A stretch of DNA of 13,633 nt from CAIZGX01 sp964385405 (GTDB lineage Bacteria > Bacteroidota > Bacteroidia > Flavobacteriales_D > Sanyastnellaceae). Position numbers and translations under genes: made by a program. Below, piece after piece: positions 6,975-13,633 of the stretch; within the stretch, counting starts at the first letter, position 1, and each line of letters opens with the position of its first letter. The notes beneath the pieces were generated by a model. The model was not told the origin of the DNA. It was given only the letters and a program-made list of their open reading frames with translations, and made no database searches. Where the stretch lies: NCBI GenBank assembly GCA_964385405.1, contig CAYLOT010000032.1, positions 1 to 13,633 on the forward strand. The letters run 5' to 3'.

Positions 6975-6982
6975 CAAATATA
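6975..6982 (-). promoter_or_regulatory. pyrR -7 element (TATATTTG)
   Basis: TATATTTG on the minus strand is an exact TAnnTTTG match ending 6 nt before the pyrR ATG, so the predicted transcript has a leader of only about 2-3 nt. No clear TTTG is found at the -33 spacing. The element faces away from the sua5 element with 18 bp between them. Confidence 0.6.
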
Positions 6983-7000
6983 GCAGAAAATTGAATTGAC

Positions 7001-7008
7001 TACTTTTG
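7001..7008 (+). promoter_or_regulatory. sua5 -7 element (TACTTTTG)
   Basis: TACTTTTG matches TAnnTTTG exactly and ends 6 nt before the ATG at 7015, the same geometry as pyrR. The mRNA is therefore predicted to be leaderless or nearly so. The -33 region would fall over the pyrR -7 element and has no clear TTTG. Confidence 0.6.
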
Positions 7009-7014
7009 CAATGC

Positions 7015-7956
7015 ATGATTGGAACGGAATTAGAAAAAGCGCGAGACCTTCTACTTCAAAACGAAGTGGTTGCTATTCCTACGGAAACGGTATACGGTTT
7101 GGCTGGAAATGCCTTGAGTGAAATTGCAGTTTCGAGGATTTTCGAAGCTAAAAATCGTCCACATTTCGATCCGTTAATCGTTCATATTTCATCCATCGCA
7201 GCTGTTTCGCATTATGTGGAAGAAATTCCTGAATTGACCTTCAATTTGATGGAAAACTTTTGGCCAGGTGCTTTAACCGTACTTCTTCCGAAAAAATCAT
7301 GCATCCCAGATTTAACCACTTCTGGTCTAAACGAAGTTGGAATTCGAATTCCGAATCATCCGATCACGCTTGACCTTTTAAATAGTCTTCCCTTTCCACT
7401 TGCTGCACCGAGTGCAAATCCGTTCGGATATATTAGTCCAACCACTGCAGTGCACGTAGAAGAGCAACTCGGAAATAAAATACCATACATTCTCAATGGT
7501 GGGAATTGTTCTGTGGGAATTGAATCGACAGTTCTGCGTGTTCAACACAACGAAATTGAAATACTTCGTTTAGGAGGGATTTCAGTCGAAGATCTTCAGC
7601 CTTTCACTTCCAACATTCACATTCATCAACATTCATCGAGTTCACCTGCTGCACCTGGAATGCTCACAAGTCATTACGCTCCGCGCAAACCTGTTTACGT
7701 TGGCGACATTAGCGAACTCATGAACGAATTCTCTTCTAAAAAAATCGGAGTTCTCAGTTTTAACAATGATTATCACGCTGAAGTGCAACGTATCTTAAGC
7801 AGAAGTGGGAGTTTTACTGAGGCTGCAGCTAACCTGTTCGCCTTTTTACGTGAACTCGATCAATTAGATATTGATATTATTCTCGCGGAGTTCCTTCCGA
7901 ATGAAAATTTAGGACGCGCTATCAACGACAAGTTAAAGCGGGCCTCAGCGAAGTAA
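7015..7956 (+). CDS. sua5: L-threonylcarbamoyladenylate synthase, two-domain Sua5 type
   Basis: The enzyme makes threonylcarbamoyl-AMP from threonine, bicarbonate and ATP, the first step of the t6A37 modification in ANN-decoding tRNAs. The 313 residues give the long Sua5 form. The YrdC/TsaC domain (about 1-195) has PTETVYGLAG (22-31), AKNRPHFDPLIVHI (45-58), FWPGALT (82-88), APSANPFG (131-138) and GIESTV (168-173). The linker APGMLTSHYAP (213-223) leads to the Sua5 C-terminal domain, which ends near NLGRAINDKLKRA. I chose the ATG at 7015; an in-frame TTG at 7006 overlaps the -7 element and would lie upstream of the likely transcript start. It is transcribed alone, divergent from pyrR and convergent with the giant T9SS gene, 10 bp away. 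The TsaB, TsaD and TsaE partners are not here. Confidence 0.96.
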   Translation: MIGTELEKARDLLLQNEVVAIPTETVYGLAGNALSEIAVSRIFEAKNRPHFDPLIVHISSIAAVSHYVEEIPELTFNLMENFWPGALTVLLPKKSCIPDLTTSGLNEVGIRIPNHPITLDLLNSLPFPLAAPSANPFGYISPTTAVHVEEQLGNKIPYILNGGNCSVGIESTVLRVQHNEIEILRLGGISVEDLQPFTSNIHIHQHSSSSPAAPGMLTSHYAPRKPVYVGDISELMNEFSSKKIGVLSFNNDYHAEVQRILSRSGSFTEAAANLFAFLRELDQLDIDIILAEFLPNENLGRAINDKLKRASAK

Positions 7957-7973
7957 TTCTTTCGAATTACTTC
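7950..7973. terminator. Palindromic hairpin containing both convergent stop codons
   Basis: GAAGTAATTC (7950-7959), a TTTC loop and GAATTACTTC (7964-7973) form a perfect 10-bp stem. The sua5 stop TAA (7954-7956) and the stop of the facing T9SS gene (7967-7969) are at mirror positions in the two arms. The position suggests a shared bidirectional terminator. Neither strand has a T-tract after the stem and the stem is AT-rich, so termination strength is uncertain. Confidence 0.5.
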
Positions 7974-10900
7974 ACAAATACCTGCAGAGCTCTCTCCACT
8001 TTCACTTCTTCAGCATTCATTCCTGTGGATCTCTTCGAGTAAGAGACAACATAGAAATAAACACCAGGTCCAAATTCCTTTGGATCCCAAGAACCTATCG
8101 GATCATTCACTTCTCCCACCTTCTTTCCCCAACGATTGAAGATTTCAACCTTGAAATTTGTAACCGTAGGCACCGCAGTGATTGATTGCCAATTAGGCTG
8201 AAGAGTTGGGTCTTGAGATAAGAAACTCAACACGTCATTTCTTCCATCACCATCGGCAATTACAATATTCGGCCATTCCAACAGGGTATTATCAATGAAC
8301 ACATGAATGGTGTCTTGCGCTTCGCAGTTTCCTATGGATGCAGTAACCGTTGTAATGATGTAGTCAAGCGGAGGCATTGGTGCAGTGGCATAGGAATTTT
8401 GAATTGTTGTTGCTGATGTATTTACATCCGTTGTTCCGTCGGTATAAAAATCCCAATCGAAGTTCGTGGCGTTCGAAGTAATGTCGAACGAGAATGTAGA
8501 AGGGTTAACAGCTGTTGCGTTCACAATTGAAACTGTAATCGGATTGACAATTACTGAAATTGTTGCACCTCCCGCGCATCCGTTTGCATCTAATCCGGCA
8601 ACTGCATATGAGGCGTTCGCCAACGGTCCTACATCAGTAGTGGAAGCATTCGGTGTAGCAATGGTAGCATCTGGACCTGCTGTATTTACCCAGTTATATG
8701 AAACCAATCCGGTTGCTGTTAACTGTGCGGTTTGACATTCAATAATTGGTGATGTTGAACTAGCGGTCACAACAGGTTGCGGGAATACTGTTACTGTAAC
8801 TTGGTCGGTATTCTGACATCCATTCGCATCTGTTCCAGTAACGGTATAGGTTTGGGTTGAAGCTGGATTCGCTGCTGGACTTGCTGTATTCACCCCGGTT
8901 AAACCAATAGCAGGAGACCAAGTATAAGTTGAAGCTCCGGAGGCACCGAGTGTTGTTGGAACCCCTGGACAAATTGAAGTGTTTGCTCCAGCATTGACTG
9001 TTGGTAAGGCATTCACTGAAACTTGAACTTGATCTACATTGGTACATCCATTTGCGTCGACTCCTAAAACAGTGTAGGTTGTGGTTGTGGTTGGTGATGC
9101 TGATGGCGTCGAAATATTCGGATTGTTCAAACCAACTGCTGCGCCTCCATTGATGCTCCATTGGTAGGTCGATGCCCCTGTTGCTTGAAGACTTGCAGAA
9201 GCCCCCGAACAAATAACTACATCACCTCCTGCAGATACGACAGGGAATGAATTCACGACCACATTGGTAGTGGCAGTTACTACGCATGGCGCTGAAGTGA
9301 AGGTATACGTGATTTGAGTTGTTCCAACTCCTGCGGCACTCGGTGAGAACGAACCTGTTGTAGGATCAAGAATTCCTGTTCCTGACCAAGTCCCACCAAT
9401 CTGATTTGCTACCAAGGTTGTATTCAAAGAATTTAAACAAAATGGAGTCGCTGGAGTAATACTAACAGTCGGCGCGGCTACAACGTTAATAATGGTATTA
9501 TCTGACGTGGGACAAATCCCACCTAAAGAATAAATAATCGTATTTGGGCCATTCACTGCTGAAGAAGGAGAGAAAACGCCGGTAACCGTATTCACACCAA
9601 CACCTGACCAAGAACCGCCTGGCAAGGATGCACTCAATGTTACAAGTGAATCGTTTGAACAAAGTGGATCAATTAAGTCAGTAATCGTGACAACGGGCTG
9701 ATCGACAACGGTGATTTGTGCAGTTCCTGTTGAAGCACAAACATCATTTAAGGTATAAGTTATAATAAATGGGCCACCTACTCCTGCAGCACTCGGATTG
9801 AAATTGCCGGATGGTGAAACACCGGTTCCTGAATAAGTACCTCCTGCAATATCCGCAGTAATTGCAGCAGATGCTCCAGAAACACAAAGCTGCGTTGGCG
9901 CTGTAACAACTGGTGATAATGGAGCCACAACGGTAATAGGAGTATTATCGCTTGCAGGGCATTGGCCTGCGGCAGTACAGGTAATTGAGACAACGCCCGG
10001 ACCCGCAATGCTCGGGTTGAAAATGCCTGAGGGACTTACCCCTGGTCCACTCCAAACTCCACTTCCAGTGCTACAAGTAAGCGTAATTGGAGGACTTGTT
10101 AAACAAACTGGACCTACATCTGCTATCGATACCGTTGGTGTTTGAATGACTTGAATATTTGCTGTTCCCGGCAAATAGCATTGTCCTGCTGCGGGAGTGT
10201 ATGTTATGGTCTGTGTTCCCTCTGCACCTGCTGGAGTAAACAATCCGGAGGCGTTTATGCCTGTTCCGCTCCAAGCACCACCTGCATTGTTTGCAATCAA
10301 AATTACAGGAGCAGCATCTGAACACAACGTGGGCGGAGCTGCAATTACTGTAGCAGTTGCAGCTTGCACTTGAATAGTTGTTGAACCCGTACTTGGACAA
10401 GCACCGCCCGTTGAATAATTGACAGTCCAAGTCCCCTGACCAACAGCGGTCGGATTGAATACACCCGTTGACGCATTCACGCCGGGTCCTGACCATGTGC
10501 CTCCGGCTATGGAGGGGGTCAATGCAACTGGACTTGCTGTTACGCACAATGGACCAGGGTTTTGAATGATTACAGGAGTGCTAGCTTGATTGTCATAAAG
10601 CTCCGTGTCTGAAGATGTTCCACCACAATCAGCGTTAGCCTGCATGCCTGTGATTGTTAATGTGAATTGGGTATCCTGCGTTGGTGCAGGAACTGTAGCT
10701 GAAATTATCCCGGATGCAGGAACTACGCCCGAAGCAACCGTAATTACTGGACCCGAGGGGTTGGCAGTCCAAGAGTAATTGAGGTTCATAGGCAAAGCCG
10801 CCGTTGAAGCTGCTGGCAAATTCAGAGGAATATTTGTAGTGGCGCAACATCCTGGATTAAAAGCTCCAGTTTGTGCACATACACCATCGCTTATCGGCGT

Positions 10901-11866
10901 TGCACTTGAAGGAGAGAATGTCATTGTTGTCGGAGCACCTAATCCATTAGTTCCGGTAATAGTAAGTGATGTCAGTGGGGAAATAGAACCCTGATCAGTT
11001 GAATAGCAATCCTGTACTCTTAATGTCCATGGACCTTGTGTTGCATCGCACCCATTAAGTGCAGACCAATTTATCGGTATTCCCACACCCGGGCCGTATG
11101 CTCCGAAACTACCCGACATGTTTCCTCCAGCAGCACATATATTGAAAGAATTCGTGCTTTGATTTGTAAAGCACAAATTGGCAAAATTGTTAGCTCCGTT
11201 ACAGTTAATGGCCTGACCAATGGAACTGCTATATGGACTAAGTAATACTGTTGGACTTCCGCAAGAAGCTGGACCTACCAAGGAAAATGTCAAATCACTA
11301 TTAAATGAATGCGTACCCGATATGCAAATACTAATATTCGAAGTGGGACCAATAATAACTGGAGAAGAAAGATCAGGCGGTGAGTTATAATACGGCGTTG
11401 CCGATCCTAAATTAACCAAGGCAGAGAGATTTATAGTACCTCCACAACCTGCGGGTATAGGCGCAACATCTACTGAAGTTGGAGCAGTCACAGAAGATAC
11501 CCATGCAACATCGGCCCCCATAAAAGTATTAAATGCATCAGTTATAACCACTCTATATCCGCCAGGGCCAACTCCTGCTAGACTCTGAGGGCTTAACACC
11601 AATGGTGCCGAAAAGAAAAAATCCCACGTGCCAGTGAATGGGTTATAATATTGCCAAGTATAATTGTATAATCCGACCATACTTGGCGGCGAAGTTGCTA
11701 TCAAATCAGCCGTATTAGAGCCACAAACAAAAAACACCGAATCATTTGGCTGTCCGTTTGTATAGCTTGTCAGAGAAGACCCAGCGCATGTTGGACATGA
11801 GAATATTTGAGCTTTCGCATCAAAAGAAAGAAGCAAAAGAAACAGAGACAAATAAAGTGTTCTCAT
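7967..11866 (-). CDS. Giant secreted repeat protein with type B T9SS sorting domain (gliding-motility-associated C-terminal domain)
   Basis: The 1299-residue product has a signal peptide at 1-20 (MRTLYLSLFLLLLSFDAKAQ). Residues about 165-306 look like a proprotein-convertase P domain: NSDLTFSLVGPASCGSP through GPWTLRVQDCYSTDQGSI. A linker region follows, then six tandem modules of about 74 residues (about 430-872) marked GG-WSG-GV and G-FNPS-AG. Three related Ig/PKD-like modules (about 873-1107) end in variants of DANGC. The C-terminal region (about 1198-1299) has the type B hallmarks DGDGRNDVLSF, FKVEIFNRWGKKV and GPGVYFYVVSY. I infer Sec export followed by T9SS secretion and surface attachment or release, acting as an adhesin-like scaffold; the ligand is unknown. 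No catalytic protease domain accompanies the P domain. It follows the small secreted gene at 11885-12271 by 18 bp and is probably cotranscribed with it. Confidence 0.93.
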   Translation of the reverse strand: MRTLYLSLFLLLLSFDAKAQIFSCPTCAGSSLTSYTNGQPNDSVFFVCGSNTADLIATSPPSMVGLYNYTWQYYNPFTGTWDFFFSAPLVLSPQSLAGVGPGGYRVVITDAFNTFMGADVAWVSSVTAPTSVDVAPIPAGCGGTINLSALVNLGSATPYYNSPPDLSSPVIIGPTSNISICISGTHSFNSDLTFSLVGPASCGSPTVLLSPYSSSIGQAINCNGANNFANLCFTNQSTNSFNICAAGGNMSGSFGAYGPGVGIPINWSALNGCDATQGPWTLRVQDCYSTDQGSISPLTSLTITGTNGLGAPTTMTFSPSSATPISDGVCAQTGAFNPGCCATTNIPLNLPAASTAALPMNLNYSWTANPSGPVITVASGVVPASGIISATVPAPTQDTQFTLTITGMQANADCGGTSSDTELYDNQASTPVIIQNPGPLCVTASPVALTPSIAGGTWSGPGVNASTGVFNPTAVGQGTWTVNYSTGGACPSTGSTTIQVQAATATVIAAPPTLCSDAAPVILIANNAGGAWSGTGINASGLFTPAGAEGTQTITYTPAAGQCYLPGTANIQVIQTPTVSIADVGPVCLTSPPITLTCSTGSGVWSGPGVSPSGIFNPSIAGPGVVSITCTAAGQCPASDNTPITVVAPLSPVVTAPTQLCVSGASAAITADIAGGTYSGTGVSPSGNFNPSAAGVGGPFIITYTLNDVCASTGTAQITVVDQPVVTITDLIDPLCSNDSLVTLSASLPGGSWSGVGVNTVTGVFSPSSAVNGPNTIIYSLGGICPTSDNTIINVVAAPTVSITPATPFCLNSLNTTLVANQIGGTWSGTGILDPTTGSFSPSAAGVGTTQITYTFTSAPCVVTATTNVVVNSFPVVSAGGDVVICSGASASLQATGASTYQWSINGGAAVGLNNPNISTPSASPTTTTTYTVLGVDANGCTNVDQVQVSVNALPTVNAGANTSICPGVPTTLGASGASTYTWSPAIGLTGVNTASPAANPASTQTYTVTGTDANGCQNTDQVTVTVFPQPVVTASSTSPIIECQTAQLTATGLVSYNWVNTAGPDATIATPNASTTDVGPLANASYAVAGLDANGCAGGATISVIVNPITVSIVNATAVNPSTFSFDITSNATNFDWDFYTDGTTDVNTSATTIQNSYATAPMPPLDYIITTVTASIGNCEAQDTIHVFIDNTLLEWPNIVIADGDGRNDVLSFLSQDPTLQPNWQSITAVPTVTNFKVEIFNRWGKKVGEVNDPIGSWDPKEFGPGVYFYVVSYSKRSTGMNAEEVKVERALQVFVK
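7970..8275 (-). other. Type B T9SS C-terminal sorting domain (residues about 1198-1299)
   Basis: PNIVIADGDGRNDVLSF, then FKVEIFNRWGKKVGEV and SWDPKEFGPGVYFYVVSY follow the layout of the gliding-motility-associated C-terminal domain. The first motif departs from the common FTPNGDGxND form: it has VIADGDGRND, lacking the TPN. Confidence 0.8.
8546..9250 (-). repeat. Three Ig/PKD-like protein modules (residues about 873-1107)
   Basis: Three consecutive modules of roughly 75-80 residues share a VxAGxxxxIC opening, an A-G-STY-W middle and a closing T-YxVxGxDANGC-xxDQVxVxV strand; the third is more diverged. Cysteine pairs are C886/C941, C966/C1017 and C1044/C1097. The DNA has diverged between copies, so these are protein-level repeats. 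Confidence 0.75.
9251..10579 (-). repeat. Six tandem modules of about 74 residues (residues about 430-872)
   Basis: Each copy opens with a P-x-LC type strand, has a central GGxWSGxGV followed by GxFNPSxAG, and ends with a C-P-S/T strand and xITV. The GG-WSG cores are at about 455, 529, 602, 675, 750 and 824. The cysteine pairs are C441/490, C515/563, C588/636, C661/710, C736/785 and C810/861. Copies share pattern rather than identity, indicating old duplications. Confidence 0.8.
10949..11374 (-). other. Proprotein-convertase P-like domain (residues about 165-306)
   Basis: SDLTFSLVGPASCGSPTVLLS, then SINGxAF-like spacing to GPWTLRVQDCYSTDQGSISPL and LTITG, match the jelly-roll P domain often appended to secreted proteases and T9SS cargo. 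Here it stands alone after a short N-terminal region, with no subtilisin or metalloprotease motif. Confidence 0.6.
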
Positions 11867-11884
11867 GATAAAATGATGAGTAGA

Positions 11885-12271
11885 TTATTGATTGATCAAA
11901 TGAAAATAGCGAAGGAAATCTATAGGAGTCACAACAACATTTTGGTTCTCTTCGCGAATTTCAATTTGCGAAACCTCCATTGAACCAAAAACTTTCATCC
12001 ACACTCCCCAATGCACGCCTTCCACAAATTTTAATGTTAGTTCATTGTCATTCACAAATACTTGAAAGTACTTTGTGTTATTCTCTAAATACTTCAACAA
12101 CCCCTCAACGTTTGCATTAGACCCAGGTGTCAATTGGAATTTCACCGGATGATAACCTTCTTCAACTACTGAAAAATTCGTTGAAGAACTGAAGGTTAAT
12201 TGAGCATTCTGAGAAAACGTATGCGCTACTAGAATAAATACAAAAACAAAGAAGGCTAAGGCATTTTTCAT
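11885..12271 (-). CDS. Small secreted protein of unknown function
   Basis: I do not recognise a family. The 128 residues begin with a signal peptide at 1-20 (MKNALAFFVFVFILVAHTFS, cleavage probably before Q21 or N22). There is no lipobox cysteine, and the mature 107-residue part has no cysteine at all. There is no T9SS sorting domain and no second membrane segment, so it should be periplasmic or released. The rest alternates short beta-like strands (YFQVFVNDNELTLKFVE) with an aromatic-rich region (HWGVWMKVFG) and a C-terminal FLRYFHLINQ. The ATG at 12271 sits 6 nt after an AT-rich -7-like element. It is followed after 18 bp by the giant T9SS gene, so the pair probably forms an operon, and a role in handling or complementing that protein is a guess from context only. 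Confidence 0.72.
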   Translation of the reverse strand: MKNALAFFVFVFILVAHTFSQNAQLTFSSSTNFSVVEEGYHPVKFQLTPGSNANVEGLLKYLENNTKYFQVFVNDNELTLKFVEGVHWGVWMKVFGSMEVSQIEIREENQNVVVTPIDFLRYFHLINQ

Positions 12272-12277
12272 TTATAT

Positions 12278-12286
12278 CAAATTTTA
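12278..12286 (-). promoter_or_regulatory. Candidate -7 element for the small secreted gene / giant T9SS unit
   Basis: TAAAATTTG on the minus strand is TAnnTTTG with one extra base between the halves. It ends 6 nt before the ATG, the same distance as at pyrR and sua5. A TTTC at 12305-12308 is a 3/4 match to the -33 box. This is a weak call. Confidence 0.35.
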
Positions 12287-12383
12287 CGTATGCAATATAA
12301 GACTGAAAATAGCTTCACTAAATTGCCTTTTCAGTCATTTTAATCTCTTCGAATAAATATTTCTGATTCCTAGTTTTGAAAAG

Positions 12384-12391
12384 TACCTTTG
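12384..12391 (+). promoter_or_regulatory. cca -7 element (TACCTTTG)
   Basis: TACCTTTG matches TAnnTTTG exactly and ends 8 nt before the ATG at 12400. A TTTC at 12360-12363, 20 bp upstream, is a partial -33 match. The predicted leader is only a few nucleotides. The rest of the 128-bp divergent gap (12272-12399) shows nothing else I can name. Confidence 0.55.
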
Positions 12392-12399
12392 CCCCGCAA

Positions 12400-13633
12400 A
12401 TGAACTTCAGTCGTCATCTTCAAAAAACTGTCTTTCGAGCGGTGCAGCAAGCGAGCATTGAGCAAAATGCCGAAGCCTTCGTTATCGGAGGATATGTGCG
12501 CGACCTCATGCTCAAACGTCTGAATAAAGACATTGACATTGTTACCAGCGGAGATGGACCAACGCTCGCTAATAGAACAGCAGAAATACTTGGCGTAAAA
12601 CGAGTATCCATTTTTGCAAATTTCGGAACGGCTCATTTTGTCTACAAGGGCAGTGAAGTTGAATTTGTTTCTGCTCGAAAAGAGTCCTACAGAGCTAGTA
12701 GTAGAAAACCAGATGTTGAGAAAGGAAGCTTGGAAGACGACCAAATGCGCAGAGACTTTACTGTTAACGCCATGGCTCTCTCCCTTCAAGAAGCATCATT
12801 CGGAGAATTGGTAGACCCGTTCGATGGACTTGAAGATCTCGAAAACAAAATTCTTCGTACGCCTTTGGAGCCATCAATTACGTACAGCGATGACCCCTTG
12901 CGTATGATGCGTGCTGTGCGCTTCGCTTCACAATTGAACTTCACCATTGAAGAGAAAAGTTTGCAAGCCATAAAAGAAAATGCGGCCCGTTTGGAAATCG
13001 TAAGCGTCGAAAGAATTATGGTTGAATTCAATAAGATTCTTCTTTCGAAGAAACCCTCAGTTGGATTGAAACTACTTTTCGAAACCGAACTTCTTCACCA
13101 ATTCTTTCCCGAAATGGTGAAACTTCATGGTGTTGAAAAGAGAAATAACAACGCTCACAAAGACAACTTTTTTCACACCTTGGAAGTGGTAGACAACCTT
13201 CGAATGAATACCACCAATCTTTGGTTACTTTGGGGAGCCGTTCTTCACGACATTGCAAAGCCTCACACTAAACGTTTCGAAGAAGGCATCGGCTGGACTT
13301 TCCACGGTCATGAAGACGTTGGAGCCCGCTGGGTTCCGAAAATTTTTCAACGACTGAAACTTCCGCTCGATCATCAAATGAAATACGTGCAGAAGCTGGT
13401 AGCGCTTCACCTGCGCCCGATTGCATTAACGAAAGATGAAATTTCAGACTCTGCCGTCCGAAGATTGCTGTTTGAAGCGGGCGATGACATAGACGACTTA
13501 ATGCTCTTATGTCAGGCCGATATCACATCAAAAAATGAAGCGAAAGTAAAACGCTACCTTGCGAATTACGAAAAGGTAAAGTTGAAATTGGTAGAACTTG
13601 AAGAGAAAGACCGTGTTCGAAATTTCCAACCTC
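12400..13633 (+). CDS. cca: CCA tRNA nucleotidyltransferase with HD domain (3' end beyond the window)
   Basis: The enzyme adds or repairs the 3' CCA of tRNA. From the ATG at 12400 the frame is open for 411 codons to the right edge; the family usually runs to about 470-480 residues, so a short C-terminal piece is missing. This is a class II nucleotidyltransferase: VIGGYVRDLML (28-38), the metal-binding DIDIV (44-48), RRDFTVNAMAL near 120-130 and DPLRMMRAVRFASQL near 167-181. An HD-type region follows, with FFHTLEVVD, AVLHDIAKP and FHGHEDVGA giving the His and His-Asp ligands. In Bacteroidota this CCA plus HD arrangement is the usual single form. It is preceded by a TAnnTTTG element 8 nt from the ATG and is divergent from the small secreted gene. 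Its product completes the 3' ends trimmed by RNase Z. Confidence 0.95.
   Translation, partial: MNFSRHLQKTVFRAVQQASIEQNAEAFVIGGYVRDLMLKRLNKDIDIVTSGDGPTLANRTAEILGVKRVSIFANFGTAHFVYKGSEVEFVSARKESYRASSRKPDVEKGSLEDDQMRRDFTVNAMALSLQEASFGELVDPFDGLEDLENKILRTPLEPSITYSDDPLRMMRAVRFASQLNFTIEEKSLQAIKENAARLEIVSVERIMVEFNKILLSKKPSVGLKLLFETELLHQFFPEMVKLHGVEKRNNNAHKDNFFHTLEVVDNLRMNTTNLWLLWGAVLHDIAKPHTKRFEEGIGWTFHGHEDVGARWVPKIFQRLKLPLDHQMKYVQKLVALHLRPIALTKDEISDSAVRRLLFEAGDDIDDLMLLCQADITSKNEAKVKRYLANYEKVKLKLVELEEKDRVRNFQP

Noticed and set aside
8760..10547. Two Ser/Cys/Asn-rich minus-strand frames (150 and 158 codons)
   Set aside because: Both are out-of-frame readings of the repeat region of the 1299-residue protein; the Ser/Cys bias comes from Ala/Gly/Thr-rich codons read in another frame.
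8546..10579. Regular spacing suggesting a CRISPR or DNA satellite array
   Set aside because: The period (about 220 bp) is a protein-module period in one long open frame, and DNA copies are well diverged.
11864..11884. Small inverted repeat CTCAT...ATGAG around the giant gene's start
   Set aside because: Only 5 bp pair, which is expected by chance in AT-rich sequence.
12370..12789. 139-codon minus-strand open frame
   Set aside because: It is antisense to the start of cca and covers the cca promoter element; cca motifs make the plus strand the real gene.

Overview
The window looks like the chromosome of a member of the Bacteroidota, most likely Flavobacteriales. Two proteins carry type IX secretion (T9SS) C-terminal sorting domains, one type A and one type B. 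A third is a TPR/PD40 outer-membrane-type protein. Several start codons sit just downstream of the Bacteroidota -7 promoter element TAnnTTTG, and classical Shine-Dalgarno sites are mostly absent. I could not assign a genus.

Layout. Positions 1-6968 are a run of eight genes, all on the minus strand. In transcription order they are pyrR, pyrB, a STAS-domain protein, a small secreted type A T9SS protein, rnz (RNase Z), an MFS sugar-type transporter, ribA (GTP cyclohydrolase II) and a TPR-PD40 protein cut by the left edge. At 7015-7956 a Sua5-type threonylcarbamoyl-AMP synthase is transcribed divergently from pyrR. It converges on a large minus-strand gene (7967-11866) for a 1299-residue secreted repeat protein with a type B sorting domain. 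Upstream of that gene, in the same unit, is a small secreted protein of unknown function (11885-12271). Divergent from it is the tRNA CCA-adding nucleotidyltransferase, which is cut by the right edge. No stretch over 300 bp lacks a gene, and I saw no tRNA, rRNA, CRISPR array, transposase or phage gene.

How the genes work together. pyrR and pyrB serve uracil salvage and pyrimidine synthesis. rnz, sua5 and cca all act on tRNA: 3' trimming, t6A37 modification and CCA addition. ribA opens riboflavin synthesis. The secreted proteins are probably T9SS cargo for the cell surface or adhesion, and the TPR-PD40 gene may encode an envelope component of that apparatus (PorE-like).

The gene content is mostly housekeeping, and I found no clear new defence or mobile system. 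The unusual signals are in the junctions. (a) A strong intrinsic terminator has a U-tract that ends exactly at the rnz start codon. (b) A 14-bp hairpin covers both the ribA -7 element and its GTG start. (c) A perfect 10-bp palindrome contains the stop codons of both convergent genes. (d) The 46-bp divergent pyrR/sua5 promoter is near-leaderless on both sides and has no room for a PyrR attenuator. (e) The giant protein has nine consecutive modules, each with a cysteine pair at nearly constant spacing.
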